Shown: piece by piece, positions 47,242 through 55,976 of the stretch
How the letters are laid out: each line of letters starts with the position of its first letter
Numbering within the stretch: the first letter of the stretch is position 1
Assembly (NCBI GenBank): GCA_964573255.1
Contig: CAZNJB010000004.1
Coordinates: forward strand, 1-64,000
Origin: CAYNUJ01 sp964573255
GTDB lineage: Bacteria > Bacteroidota > Ignavibacteria > Ignavibacteriales > Melioribacteraceae
Length of the DNA: 64,000 nucleotides
Direction of reading: 5' to 3'
The notes under the pieces: model-generated
What the model was told of the DNA's origin: nothing
The model's database searches: none
What the model saw: only the letters and a program-made list of their open reading frames with translations
Translations under genes and position numbers: made by a program

Positions 47242-47880
47242 ATGAAATTAGCATTAGGTCTTATAGAAACTAAAGGGCTTATTGGAGCCATTGAGGCAGC
47301 CGATGCAATGGTAAAAGCAGCACAGGTTAAACTTGTGGCAAAGGAAATAGTTACCGGAGCTCTAGTTAATATTAGAGTAGAAGGTGAAGTAGCTGCTGTT
47401 AAATCCGCTGTTGATGCCGGTGCAGCCGCTGCACAGCGTGTTGGAGAGCTGGTATCGGCTCATGTTATTCCTCGCCCTGACGATCAACTCGATGATGTGC
47501 TTTCTTCCCTGAGCAAGGGGTCGGAGAAATCTGAACAAGTTGCTAGTGAAGAAAAGGCAAAAGCAGATCAGGTTAAGGAAGAGAATGCAGCTGAATCGGC
47601 AGAAGATGAGACGTTTATTATTGAATCCGATATTGTGGATGCTCGACTTGAAGCGGAGGAAACCATTGAAGATGTTCCTTCACCAAAAGAAGAGGAAGAA
47701 AAGGAGGAGGAGCAAAGTCTCTTTAGTTCTGAGATACCTACTACTGAAGAACTTGAAAAACTTAATGTTCATCAGTTAAGGCATTTGGCGCGGTCTATCG
47801 AAAACTTCCCAATAAAGGGAAGAGATATTTCGAAAGCTAATCGTCAAGTTTTGATAAATTATTTCAATCAAATTAGATAA
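47242..47880 (+). CDS. BMC shell protein with long acidic linker and C-terminal helical extension
   Basis: A 212-residue protein. Residues 1-82 are a BMC-H domain (ALGLIETKGLIGAIEAADAM, VSAHVIPRPDDQ; pore loop around V37-T-G-A40). Residues ~90-165 are a Glu/Ser/Lys-rich, mostly disordered linker (EEEEKEEEQS). The tail 168-212 (TEELEKLNVHQLRHLARSIE...KANRQVLINYF) resembles a SAP or Rho-N-type helical motif that often binds nucleic acid; that likeness is by eye. Tails on BMC-H proteins occur in EutK and PduK. No ribosome site is clear, so translation probably depends on coupling to the first shell gene. Followed by a strong terminator. Confidence 0.93.
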   Translation: MKLALGLIETKGLIGAIEAADAMVKAAQVKLVAKEIVTGALVNIRVEGEVAAVKSAVDAGAAAAQRVGELVSAHVIPRPDDQLDDVLSSLSKGSEKSEQVASEEKAKADQVKEENAAESAEDETFIIESDIVDARLEAEETIEDVPSPKEEEEKEEEQSLFSSEIPTTEELEKLNVHQLRHLARSIENFPIKGRDISKANRQVLINYFNQIR

Positions 47881-47896
47881 TTTAATTTTTACCCAT

Positions 47897-47923
47897 AAAC
47901 CCCACTTTCCGTGGGGTTTTTTT
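47897..47923 (+). terminator. Rho-independent terminator of the shell-gene operon
   Basis: AAACCCCAC (47897-47905), loop TTTCC, GTGGGGTTT (47911-47919) and a seven-T run at 47917-47923. It begins 16 bases after the second shell gene and ends 10 bases before the next gene's ATG. Confidence 0.93.
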
Positions 47924-47933
47924 ATATTTGAGC

Positions 47934-48845
47934 ATGAAAAAGAAATTTATAACCATTTCATTAATATCTATATTTTCAATTTTATTGTGGATATTCGTTT
48001 CGTTATCTAACGAATATTTCACAACTATATCTCTACCGGTGAAATTCATTAATGTACCGGAAGGATATTTAATTACAGATCTCTCATCTGATGAAATTGC
48101 AATCAGTTTAAAAGGGAATGGATGGCTTCTAGCGCAACTAACATTCGGCAGGGAATCTGTTTTCGAAGTGGATGTAAAGAATAAAATCGGTTCTCAATCG
48201 ATTCTTATGAGGAATCAAGTTGCTCTAAATTCTTGGATTAGTTCGAATTTACAAATAACCGAATTGTCTCCCAGTATCTTGTCTTTTAATGTTGAAAAAT
48301 TATTTGAAAAGGTTGTACCGATTAAGCAGAAGTTTAAAGTGATCCCCAAAGACGGATTTGGGATAGTTTCTTCACTTAAAATTGAACCTGCCTTGGTGCG
48401 CTTAAAGGGTTCTAAGAAAAATCTGGAAAAAATTTCTTTTGTTGAAACTTATGAAAACACTTATTCGGATTTAAGTGAACCTCTAAATACCGAAATAGAA
48501 ATAAAACCGATAAAGGATATTATACTGGTACCGGCTAAAATTAAGGTGGAAGTGGAAATTGAAAAAATTGTAGATAAATCTATTGACGGTGTTACGGTTC
48601 AAACTACAAATGTACCTAAGAATCAAAAATTGGAAATAATACCTACTCAGATACAAGTTATTTTAAGAGGAGGACTGAATAAATTAGCTTCGATAAACGG
48701 ATCTGATGTGAAAGCATTCGTTGATTTTAACGACGCTTTGCGCGATACGCTCGGAACAATTGTACCCAATATTGTTCCGCCTGAGCATTCAGAAGTATTA
48801 ACTATTAAACCACAAAGATTAAAATATATAATTAAGAAGTATTAG
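47934..48845 (+). CDS. YbbR-like domain protein
   Basis: About 304 residues. An N-terminal membrane anchor (KKFITISLISIFSILLWIFVSLSN) is followed by repeated YbbR-type beta units, recognisable in LPVKFINVPEGYLI, FKVIPKDGFGIVSSLKIEPA and DGVTVQTTNVPKNQK. In Firmicutes YbbR (CdaR) accompanies CdaA, the c-di-AMP cyclase, and regulates it; no cdaA is in this window. TTG 47928 and ATG 47934 both open the frame; ATG is preferred. The start is only 10 bases past the terminator T run, without a ribosome site. tmk follows at once. Confidence 0.82.
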   Translation: MKKKFITISLISIFSILLWIFVSLSNEYFTTISLPVKFINVPEGYLITDLSSDEIAISLKGNGWLLAQLTFGRESVFEVDVKNKIGSQSILMRNQVALNSWISSNLQITELSPSILSFNVEKLFEKVVPIKQKFKVIPKDGFGIVSSLKIEPALVRLKGSKKNLEKISFVETYENTYSDLSEPLNTEIEIKPIKDIILVPAKIKVEVEIEKIVDKSIDGVTVQTTNVPKNQKLEIIPTQIQVILRGGLNKLASINGSDVKAFVDFNDALRDTLGTIVPNIVPPEHSEVLTIKPQRLKYIIKKY

Positions 48846-48846
48846 C

Positions 48847-49464
48847 ATGTTTATTACGTTCGAAGGATTAGACTTTTGCGGTAAATCCACACAAGTGGAG
48901 TTGTTGAAAAAATTTCTTGAAGAAAAAGGGAAAACCGTTATCATAATTAGGGAACCTGGCGGAACGAATATATCCGAAAAGGTGAGGGAAATTCTGTTAG
49001 ATAAAAATCATACCGAAATGAGTATTGAAACAGAATTACTTCTGTTCTCTTCGAGTCGTGCTCAATTGGTAAGGGAAGTAATAATTCCTGAATTGAAAAA
49101 AGGGACTTATGTTATCTCCGACCGCTTTCACGATTCCACAATTGCTTATCAAGGATTTGGCAGAGGATTGAATATTGATTTTATTTCCGAGCTTCAAAAT
49201 TTTGTGATTAATGGTGCAGTACCGGATATCTCATTTTATATTGATATGCCTTTGGAAGAAATTGCAAAACGAAAAGCCAAAATGAAATCCCTCGATTTAG
49301 ATAGGATTGAGCGTTCTAAAGATGATTTCTATAATAAGGTGCGTGAAGGATATTTGCATCTCTGTGGAACTCAAGATAGATTTATCAAGTTGAATGGTTT
49401 GCAATCAATAGAAGAATTGCATCAGACAATTGTAAGCAAACTTGAAATGAAAGGGATTATATGA
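48847..49464 (+). CDS. tmk: Thymidylate kinase
   Basis: A 205-residue enzyme making dTDP from dTMP. P-loop FEGLDFCGKST (the usual DGxGKS with F and C in place of G and its neighbour), REPGGT, the DR(Y/F/H) motif SDRFHDSTIAYQG, and the lid region LDLDRIERSKDDFYNKV. Full length. It follows YbbR by one base and overlaps ctp by 4. Confidence 0.96.
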   Translation: MFITFEGLDFCGKSTQVELLKKFLEEKGKTVIIIREPGGTNISEKVREILLDKNHTEMSIETELLLFSSSRAQLVREVIIPELKKGTYVISDRFHDSTIAYQGFGRGLNIDFISELQNFVINGAVPDISFYIDMPLEEIAKRKAKMKSLDLDRIERSKDDFYNKVREGYLHLCGTQDRFIKLNGLQSIEELHQTIVSKLEMKGII

Positions 49465-51110
49465 AAAAAGCGGTTTATTCCATTATAGTAATTTCTGTTC
49501 TCTTTTTCAGCGGTTTCTTTATTGGTAACGGAACGGATATTTATTTCAGAATAAATAAAAGCATTGATACCTTCGGTAAAGTTTACAGAGAAATTACTTT
49601 AAATTATGTGGATGAAATTAACCCCGAGGAATTTATACTTGCCGGTATAAAAGGGATGCTGAATTCTCTCGATCCTTATACTGTTTATATTGACGAATCA
49701 AAAAAGAAAGATTTGGATATTATTACTAAAGGTAAATACGGCGGTATTGGTGCTACTGTCGGAATAAGAGACGACAAGATAACAATTGTGGATTTAATCG
49801 AAGGCTATTCGGCACAGAGACAAGGATTAAGAATCGGTGACGTTATTATTAAAGTGGATAGTATTGAGATCAATAAAGAGAATTATTCAAATTTAGGATT
49901 ATATCTAAAGAAGGCTCCAGGAACTGAAATTAAGATTACGATAAAGCGAGAAACCGAGTCTGAACCAATGACTTTTAATTTAGTTGCCGAAGAAATTGAG
50001 ATTAAAAATCTCACTTATTTCGGCTTTTATCCAGAGAACAGTTCGAATGCATATTTGAAACTCAGCGGATTCAGCAGAACTGCCGGAGAGGAAATAAAAA
50101 ATGCATTAATGGAATTGAGTGATAAAAGAGAGATCAAATCAATCGTTTTGGATTTAAGAGGAAATCCCGGTGGACTGCTAGATGCGGCAATTGATGTATG
50201 CGAGAAATTTTTAAAAAAGAAATCTATTATTGTTTCCGTTAAAGGCAGAGATGATATTGAACCTAAAGTTTACTATTCCCACGAAGAACCGGTTGCAAAA
50301 GAAAAAAGACTGGTAGTTCTTATAAACGAAGGTTCAGCGTCGGCGTCGGAAATAGTTGCCGGAGCGATACAAGACCACGATAGGGGAGTGATTTTAGGAG
50401 AAAAATCCTTTGGTAAAGGGTTAGTTCAAACTATTGTTCCTCTCGGTTTGAACACTTCACTAAAATTAACTACTGCTCGTTATTTCACTCCAAGCGGAAG
50501 GTGCATTCAGAAAATTGATTACTCTAAAAATTCCAATGTGTTTGAAAGTCATACGACAAATAACAACGGAGCATTTCAAACCGACCATAAACGGGAAGTA
50601 TTCGCCGGTGGTGGTATTATTCCCGATACTATTGTCTCAAACAAAATTGATTCATATTTGATTTATAATTTATTAGCACAGGGATATTTCTTTAAATTTG
50701 CTACTCGATATTATAATGAATATAATCCTGAGAGTTTGGATAATATAGATAGTAAAAAATTATTTTCCGAGTTCAAAGAATTTTTGAATAATGAAAGGTT
50801 TAATTTTAAAACTAAATCTGAAAAGTTTTTAGAATCATTAAAGAATTCAATTGAGGATGAATTTAATTCCGGTGAATTTGATGCAGCTATCGATTCTATA
50901 CAGAGGAAGATAGAAAAAATTAAATCTACTGAAATCGATAAATATGCCGATAAAATTATTATTGAAATAAAGAAAGAATTAGCTGCAAGAATTTCCGGTA
51001 GGAAAGGCAGAATATTAGAAAGTTTGAAATTCGATGAGCAATTTAATGTTGCTTATGATATTTTAAATAATAAAGAATTATATCAAAATTTATTGAACAT
51101 TAAGAACTAA
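49461..51110 (+). CDS. ctpA: C-terminal processing peptidase (S41 family, CtpA type)
   Basis: A 549-residue periplasmic serine peptidase. N-terminal anchor YSIIVISVLFFSGFFIGNG; PDZ domain (KYGGIGATVGIRDDK...GLRIGDVIIKV); catalytic S294 in NEGSASASEIVAGA and K319 in GEKSFGKGLVQT, 25 residues apart as in E. coli Prc. A coiled, charged C-terminal extension of about 170 residues follows. ATG overlaps tmk. The stop TAA is followed in the same frame by another open segment (see the next entry). Confidence 0.94.
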   Translation: MKKAVYSIIVISVLFFSGFFIGNGTDIYFRINKSIDTFGKVYREITLNYVDEINPEEFILAGIKGMLNSLDPYTVYIDESKKKDLDIITKGKYGGIGATVGIRDDKITIVDLIEGYSAQRQGLRIGDVIIKVDSIEINKENYSNLGLYLKKAPGTEIKITIKRETESEPMTFNLVAEEIEIKNLTYFGFYPENSSNAYLKLSGFSRTAGEEIKNALMELSDKREIKSIVLDLRGNPGGLLDAAIDVCEKFLKKKSIIVSVKGRDDIEPKVYYSHEEPVAKEKRLVVLINEGSASASEIVAGAIQDHDRGVILGEKSFGKGLVQTIVPLGLNTSLKLTTARYFTPSGRCIQKIDYSKNSNVFESHTTNNNGAFQTDHKREVFAGGGIIPDTIVSNKIDSYLIYNLLAQGYFFKFATRYYNEYNPESLDNIDSKKLFSEFKEFLNNERFNFKTKSEKFLESLKNSIEDEFNSGEFDAAIDSIQRKIEKIKSTEIDKYADKIIIEIKKELAARISGRKGRILESLKFDEQFNVAYDILNNKELYQNLLNIKN

Positions 51111-51407
51111 TTTGAGAGGCGAATAGACACAAAGATTTTAGTTAGTAAAAATCCTCTTTTCGATAGATGCCCCGATGGTAATAAGCTTGGAGCACTTCAT
51201 AATCCCAGAGCAAGAAATTCTCGCGAAAGAATAATTAAAGGCTTTACATTTTATAAATTATATCGTTGTAAAAAATGCGGCTGGCGAGGATATCGTTCCA
51301 CTCTTACTATTACTAAACGGTCAGGAAAAATTATATTATCATATCTTTTATTAGCTGCATTTACCGGATTGCTGGTTAGATTTGTAATTGCTAAATTTTT
51401 ACGTTAA
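51111..51407 (+). CDS. Small zinc-ribbon and membrane-helix protein without a standard start codon
   Basis: Directly after the ctp TAA, in the same frame, 98 codons are open to a TAA at 51405-51407. The translation has protein character: residues ~20-57 give CPDGNK, then YRCKKCGWRGYRS (zinc-ribbon half), then a membrane helix YLLLAAFTGLLVRFVIAKFL at the end. There is no in-frame ATG, GTG or TTG before the domain; ATA, ATT or TTA codons near 51123-51140 after GAGAGG (51114-51119) are the only candidates. Rare initiation, read-through of the ctp stop or a base error that removed ATG are possible. The last bases overlap the neighbouring minus-strand gene's stop. Confidence 0.5.
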   Translation, partial: FERRIDTKILVSKNPLFDRCPDGNKLGALHNPRARNSRERIIKGFTFYKLYRCKKCGWRGYRSTLTITKRSGKIILSYLLLAAFTGLLVRFVIAKFLR

Positions 51408-53062
51408 TAATTTCCGACAGAAGCTAGTAATTCTTCTTTGTCTGAATAGTCATCTAAATAAAATACTTTTATATTTGTTCTGTTTTTAACCAGCCAATTG
51501 AGTGAGATTTTAAGGCGTTCAAGGTCCTTGTCCTCTAAAGCTTGAAAAATATTAATAGTACCGTTATAATAATCATCCAAAGCATTCATAAATTGATCTT
51601 TCTTATCCAGGAAAAAATCTTTTATGAACATCTTCCCTTCTACCAACAATATTAACTCGTTGTTTGAGAATGAATTTATTTTTATGAGAACTTTGGCTTT
51701 ATTAACAGGACCATTAATTAGCGTTGCCTTATTAAATTGATCTAACAGTAAGTTTACCGTATCTCTAATTTCTGCAGCTTCCTCGTATCTTTTTTCTTCG
51801 GAAAACTTTTTCATCTTATTCAATAATCTGTCAACAGCAATTTGATTTACTCCAGAAAGAAAACTGTACACTTTGTTTAATTCGTCGTTATACTCTTCGA
51901 AAGAATTATCCATAATGCAAGGTGCAAGGCATCTTCTGATATCCAATAAATAGCATTTCTTTTTCTTCGCGAATTCTTTTTCGGTACATTCTCTTAATAG
52001 GAAAGTTTTATCAATAATTTCGAGCAATGTATTGGCAGTATCCCTATTATTATAAGGTCCGAAGTAATCATTACCGTCAAAGTTGAAACTGGTTGTTAAT
52101 TGCGGAGTTGTAAATATCTTATCTTTATCTATTTTTATGAAATAAGTCCGCGGATAATTTTTTAATTGAACATTCAGGGGCGGGTCAATTTCTTTAATTA
52201 GTTCGGTCTCTGCAATAAGAGCCGAAAGTTCGGAACCGGTAATTTGAAAACTAAGATTGGATGATCGTCTAACAATTTTCTTCGATTTAGTTCCTGCATG
52301 TGAATAGAAATAATTCTTTACTCTGTTTTTTAAGGATTTTGCCTTACCGATGTATAAAATATCATCTTTCCGATTCTTAAAAAAATAAACCCCCGGTTGA
52401 TATGGCAGGGAATTAAAACTATCGGCAAGTGTCTTCTTCATCATAATAATGCTGTTGGATTTGGGAACACCCTGAAAATTTATAACTTCATTAATCGTTT
52501 CAATTCCATGATCATTTTTCAACATATCGAGAAATTTAATCAATATTTTTGCTGTTACTGTAGCGTCTCCTAATGCTCTATGAACATTCTTATGCGTTAT
52601 TCTCAAATGCTGTGCAACCTTGCCGAGTGCTTTACTCGGAATAGCAGGTAATAATTTCCTTGCTAGTTTCAAAGTGCATAAGGTGGGATTAAGCGGTGGC
52701 TGCAAACCGGCTCGAGTGAATTCACTCTTTAGAAAACTATGATCAAATTGAATATTATGCGCTGTAATTACCGAATCTCCGATGAAGTCTAGTATTTCTT
52801 CAGCTATATCCTCAAAAAAGGGCGCTCCATTTAAATCATCATCGGTAATTCCGGTTAAATTTGAAATGTAGTACGGAATGTTCATCTTTGGATGGATTAG
52901 TGAACTGTAATTTTCGATGACTTTCAAATTCTTAACTTTTACAATTCCTATTTCAATCACTCTTGCCGTTTTACTCGATGTTCCCGTCGTTTCAAAATCG
53001 AGTACCGAAAATTCGCAGTTATCAATCTCTATGTTTTTTAATTCCGTACTTTCCATATTCAA
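51404..53062 (-). CDS. DnaQ-like 3'-5' exonuclease fused to GIY-YIG (UvrC-like) nuclease
   Basis: A 552-residue protein. Residues ~15-180 are a DEDDh exonuclease: D22/E24 (SVLDFETTG), D107 (HNIQFDHS), H161 and D166 (HRALGDATVTA). Residues ~215-300 are a GIY-YIG nuclease (PGVYFFKN, ILYIGKAKSLKNRV). UvrC-type features follow: ...RRCLAPCI and a UVR-like stretch EEKRYEEAAEIRDTV. The C-terminal RNase H and HhH domains of UvrC are absent. Relatives are seen as Cho-type or DnaQ-UvrC proteins, probably in DNA repair. It stands alone on the minus strand and its stop overlaps the small gene before it. Confidence 0.9.
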   Translation of the reverse strand: MNMESTELKNIEIDNCEFSVLDFETTGTSSKTARVIEIGIVKVKNLKVIENYSSLIHPKMNIPYYISNLTGITDDDLNGAPFFEDIAEEILDFIGDSVITAHNIQFDHSFLKSEFTRAGLQPPLNPTLCTLKLARKLLPAIPSKALGKVAQHLRITHKNVHRALGDATVTAKILIKFLDMLKNDHGIETINEVINFQGVPKSNSIIMMKKTLADSFNSLPYQPGVYFFKNRKDDILYIGKAKSLKNRVKNYFYSHAGTKSKKIVRRSSNLSFQITGSELSALIAETELIKEIDPPLNVQLKNYPRTYFIKIDKDKIFTTPQLTTSFNFDGNDYFGPYNNRDTANTLLEIIDKTFLLRECTEKEFAKKKKCYLLDIRRCLAPCIMDNSFEEYNDELNKVYSFLSGVNQIAVDRLLNKMKKFSEEKRYEEAAEIRDTVNLLLDQFNKATLINGPVNKAKVLIKINSFSNNELILLVEGKMFIKDFFLDKKDQFMNALDDYYNGTINIFQALEDKDLERLKISLNWLVKNRTNIKVFYLDDYSDKEELLASVGNY

Positions 53063-53296
53063 AAATATCTAATCCAATTCGACAAACTTAAAACATATAG
53101 CTAGGAATTGAAAGAAAAAGATAGATATGGTTCTAAATTATTTGATTTAATAATTTGGGTGAGTAAAATTGGGAAGAATTATTGAATAGATCTTACTTTT
53201 TATTCTTAAATATTTTTTATCCGAGAAGAGATAAAATATTTATTTGATAAGCATTAATCTTTTTTGCATCTTTTAATTTAATAATTTTGAGGATAT

Positions 53297-54097
53297 ATGG
53301 AATTAAACATTTTATTCGTTGGCGATATAGTTGGACAACCCGGTTTGGAAATGGTGGAAACTTGGTTGCCGAGTCTACAAAAAAAATACAGGGCAGATAT
53401 CACAATAGTAAACGGTGAAAATGCTTCCGATGGGAAAGGCTGTACCGAAGTAGAAGGTAAACGTTTATTTGATCTTGGGGTTTCAGTTATTACAGGCGGT
53501 AATCACACTTGGGATAAACATCAAGCTCAGGAATATTTAAGGAGTGAACCTCGAGTTTTGCGTCCGCAAAATTATCCAAAGGGAACATACGGCAAAGGAT
53601 TTTACATCGCAAATACCAATAAAGGGAAAGTCGGTGTATTGAATCTTCAAGGCAGAGCTTTTATGCCGATGATTGATTGTCCTTTCCGTACGGCGGAATG
53701 GGTTCTTAAAAGAATAAGAGAGGAAACCAAGGTTATATTCGTTGATTTTCATGCGGAAGCTACTGCGGAAAAACTTGCTCTCGTTAACTTTTTAGATGGG
53801 AAAATTAGTGTTCTTGTAGGAACGCATACTCATATTCAAACTGCGGATGAAAGAATATTTAAGAATGGGACAGGATATATAACAGATGTAGGAATGACCG
53901 GTCCTTATGATTCAATTATCGGTATGAAAACCGAAGCTGCAATAAATAGATTCTTATATCAAACTCCGCAGAAGTATCAAGCAGCGACGGGACAAGTTCA
54001 TTTATGCGGAATTTATGCCAAGGTAGATTCTGAGACGGGTAAAACTCTTCAGATTGAGAGAATATTATTACCGGAATTTGAGAGGAAGATAACCTGA
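53297..54097 (+). CDS. ymdB: YmdB-family metallophosphoesterase
   Basis: A 266-residue protein with the family pattern: ILFVGDIVGQPG, IVNGENASDGKGC, TGGNHTWDK, VDFHAEATAEKLA and VGTHTHIQTADERI, supplying the metal-binding D, E, N and H residues. Bacterial members hydrolyse cyclic nucleotides (2',3'-cAMP in B. subtilis YmdB). GAGGATAT precedes ATG 53297. It is the first of a seven-gene run; its stop overlaps the methyltransferase start by one base. Confidence 0.93.
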   Translation: MELNILFVGDIVGQPGLEMVETWLPSLQKKYRADITIVNGENASDGKGCTEVEGKRLFDLGVSVITGGNHTWDKHQAQEYLRSEPRVLRPQNYPKGTYGKGFYIANTNKGKVGVLNLQGRAFMPMIDCPFRTAEWVLKRIREETKVIFVDFHAEATAEKLALVNFLDGKISVLVGTHTHIQTADERIFKNGTGYITDVGMTGPYDSIIGMKTEAAINRFLYQTPQKYQAATGQVHLCGIYAKVDSETGKTLQIERILLPEFERKIT

Positions 54098-55080
54098 TGG
54101 AAAAATTCCGGCTTCCCAGGCTTGATAAAGATAAAGAACTCCAATCTTTATTAAGAAAATATTGTAGATTAAATTACGGCGATATTTGGGAAGATCCGGT
54201 AAACAAACATAAAGTAGGCTGTATTGATATAGCCGAGCAAAATAAAGTTAAACGGTTATTCGGGAACGAAAGGATTTCATTAGCTATTCATGACCCACCA
54301 TATAATTTAGTTGCGTTCGAGGAGCGGAATGTTGAATCGTTTGTTCGCTGGACAAAAGATTGGATTCTGCTTACTTACGATCTGATGAAAGAAAATGCTT
54401 CACTATATTTATGGCTTGGTGCAGATCAAAATGATGGCTTTTCTCCTTTCCCTGAAATTTTACAGATGATGAAGAAGACACCTTTCCGTAGTAGAAGCTT
54501 TATTACAATGAGAAACCAAAGAGGATACGGTACAATTAAAAATTGGATGGCTATACGTCAGGAGCTTCTTTATTATATAAAAGGTAAACCGGTTTTTAAT
54601 TCAAAGGAAGTTTATACGAATATTCCAAAGGTTGTTCGTGGTTATTATAAAGAGGTAAACGGTAAATTAACCGAGAATATAGAACGCAGCCGGTCACAGT
54701 TTATCCGTTCCGGCAATGTATGGGTAGATATTCAACAGGTATTTCATTTGATGGAAGAGAATGTTTCAGGCTGCTTTGCTCAAAAACCTTTGAAAGCAAT
54801 TGAGAGAATTATTGCCGTATCTTCTAACAAAAGAGATTTGGTGAGTGATTTTTTCTCTCATTCGGGGTCCACTTTATTAGCCAGCGAAAAGTTGAAAAGA
54901 AAATGTTATACTATTGATATAAACCCTATTTATTGTGAAATTTCGATTCGCAGATTAGAAAATTATAGAAATACCGGAAAAACAGGTTGGCAATTATCTA
55001 ATCCTTTCGAAAAAGAAATTAGACGAGATAAAGAAATTATTTCTTATCTTAAGAAAAGATATAAATTGTCTTCGCTGTAA
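54097..55080 (+). CDS. Orphan DNA methyltransferase (N4/N6, DPPY type)
   Basis: A 327-residue enzyme with the catalytic motif D66-PPYN70 before the SAM-binding motif, here D251-FFSHSGST, and YTIDINPIYCEISIRRL after it: the beta order. It methylates the exocyclic amine of A or C. The SAM motif reads FSHSGST where FxGxGT is usual, but keeps the G. No restriction enzyme gene is near, so it may be a solitary, regulatory or hygiene-type enzyme. It is translationally coupled to ymdB; folD follows by 16 bases. Confidence 0.9.
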   Translation: MEKFRLPRLDKDKELQSLLRKYCRLNYGDIWEDPVNKHKVGCIDIAEQNKVKRLFGNERISLAIHDPPYNLVAFEERNVESFVRWTKDWILLTYDLMKENASLYLWLGADQNDGFSPFPEILQMMKKTPFRSRSFITMRNQRGYGTIKNWMAIRQELLYYIKGKPVFNSKEVYTNIPKVVRGYYKEVNGKLTENIERSRSQFIRSGNVWVDIQQVFHLMEENVSGCFAQKPLKAIERIIAVSSNKRDLVSDFFSHSGSTLLASEKLKRKCYTIDINPIYCEISIRRLENYRNTGKTGWQLSNPFEKEIRRDKEIISYLKKRYKLSSL

Positions 55081-55096
55081 ATGTGTTGGAGAAGAA

Positions 55097-55975
55097 ATGA
55101 CTATTATCGATGGCAAAAAAATTGCAGCTGAAATTAGATTAGAATTAAAACATGAAGTAGAAAGGTTAAGAAATGAATATGGCAGAGCACCGGGTCTTGC
55201 AGCAGTGTTGGTCGGTGATAATCCCGCATCGCAAGTATATGTTAGAATGAAACATAAAGCGTGCGAAGAAATAGGGATTTATTCTGAAGTGATAAATTTG
55301 TCCAGTGAGACGACGCAAGATGAGTTGTTGTTAAAAATTGATGAACTGAATAATAATCCTAAAATTGATGGAATTCTAGTTCAATTACCTCTGCCTGATC
55401 ATATTGATGAAGATAAAATTATAGAAGCTATCTCTCCGTTCAAAGATGTTGATGGTTTTCATCCGGTGAATGTCGGGAATTTGGTAATAGGAAAAGATAC
55501 TTTTTATCCTTGCACGCCTTATGGAATAATGGAGTTGATAAAAAGATATAACATTGAAACTAAAGGAAAACATGTTGTTGTGGTGGGCAGAAGCAATATA
55601 GTCGGTAAACCTATTGCTAATATGTTGCTTCAAAAAAGAGAAGGCGCAAATGCCAACGTTACGGTTTGTCATTCTGCAGCGAAGGATGTAAAAGTCTATA
55701 CGAAAGAAGCTGATATCTTAATTGCTGCAATTGGAAGAGCAAATTTTATTACAGCCGAACATCTTAAAGAAGATGCAGTTGTTATTGATGTTGGAATTAA
55801 TAGAGTTGAAGATCCGACTGCCAAAAAAGGATACAGAATAGTTGGAGATGTGGATTTTGAGAATGTTGCATCAAAAGTATCGTTCATAACACCGGTTCCC
55901 GGTGGAGTTGGACCGATGACAATAGCGATGTTAATGAAAAATACAGTGGAATCTTTTAATAAACAGATTAAGTGA
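55097..55975 (+). CDS. folD: Bifunctional methylene-THF dehydrogenase / methenyl-THF cyclohydrolase
   Basis: A 292-residue FolD supplying one-carbon units for purines and formyl-Met. It has YVRMKHKACEEIGI (with the active-site Lys in RMKHKA), GILVQLPLP, KDVDGFHPVNVG, the NADP site VVVGRSNIVGKPIANMLL, and FITPVPGGVGPMTIAMLM. Length and motifs are standard. Spacing to deoC is a single base. Confidence 0.97.
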   Translation: MTIIDGKKIAAEIRLELKHEVERLRNEYGRAPGLAAVLVGDNPASQVYVRMKHKACEEIGIYSEVINLSSETTQDELLLKIDELNNNPKIDGILVQLPLPDHIDEDKIIEAISPFKDVDGFHPVNVGNLVIGKDTFYPCTPYGIMELIKRYNIETKGKHVVVVGRSNIVGKPIANMLLQKREGANANVTVCHSAAKDVKVYTKEADILIAAIGRANFITAEHLKEDAVVIDVGINRVEDPTAKKGYRIVGDVDFENVASKVSFITPVPGGVGPMTIAMLMKNTVESFNKQIK

Positions 55976-55976
55976 T

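Noticed and set aside
47923..47930. TATATTTG matching the Bacteroidota -7 box before ybbR
   Set aside because: It would place the transcript start at or inside the ybbR start codon and has no -33 partner.
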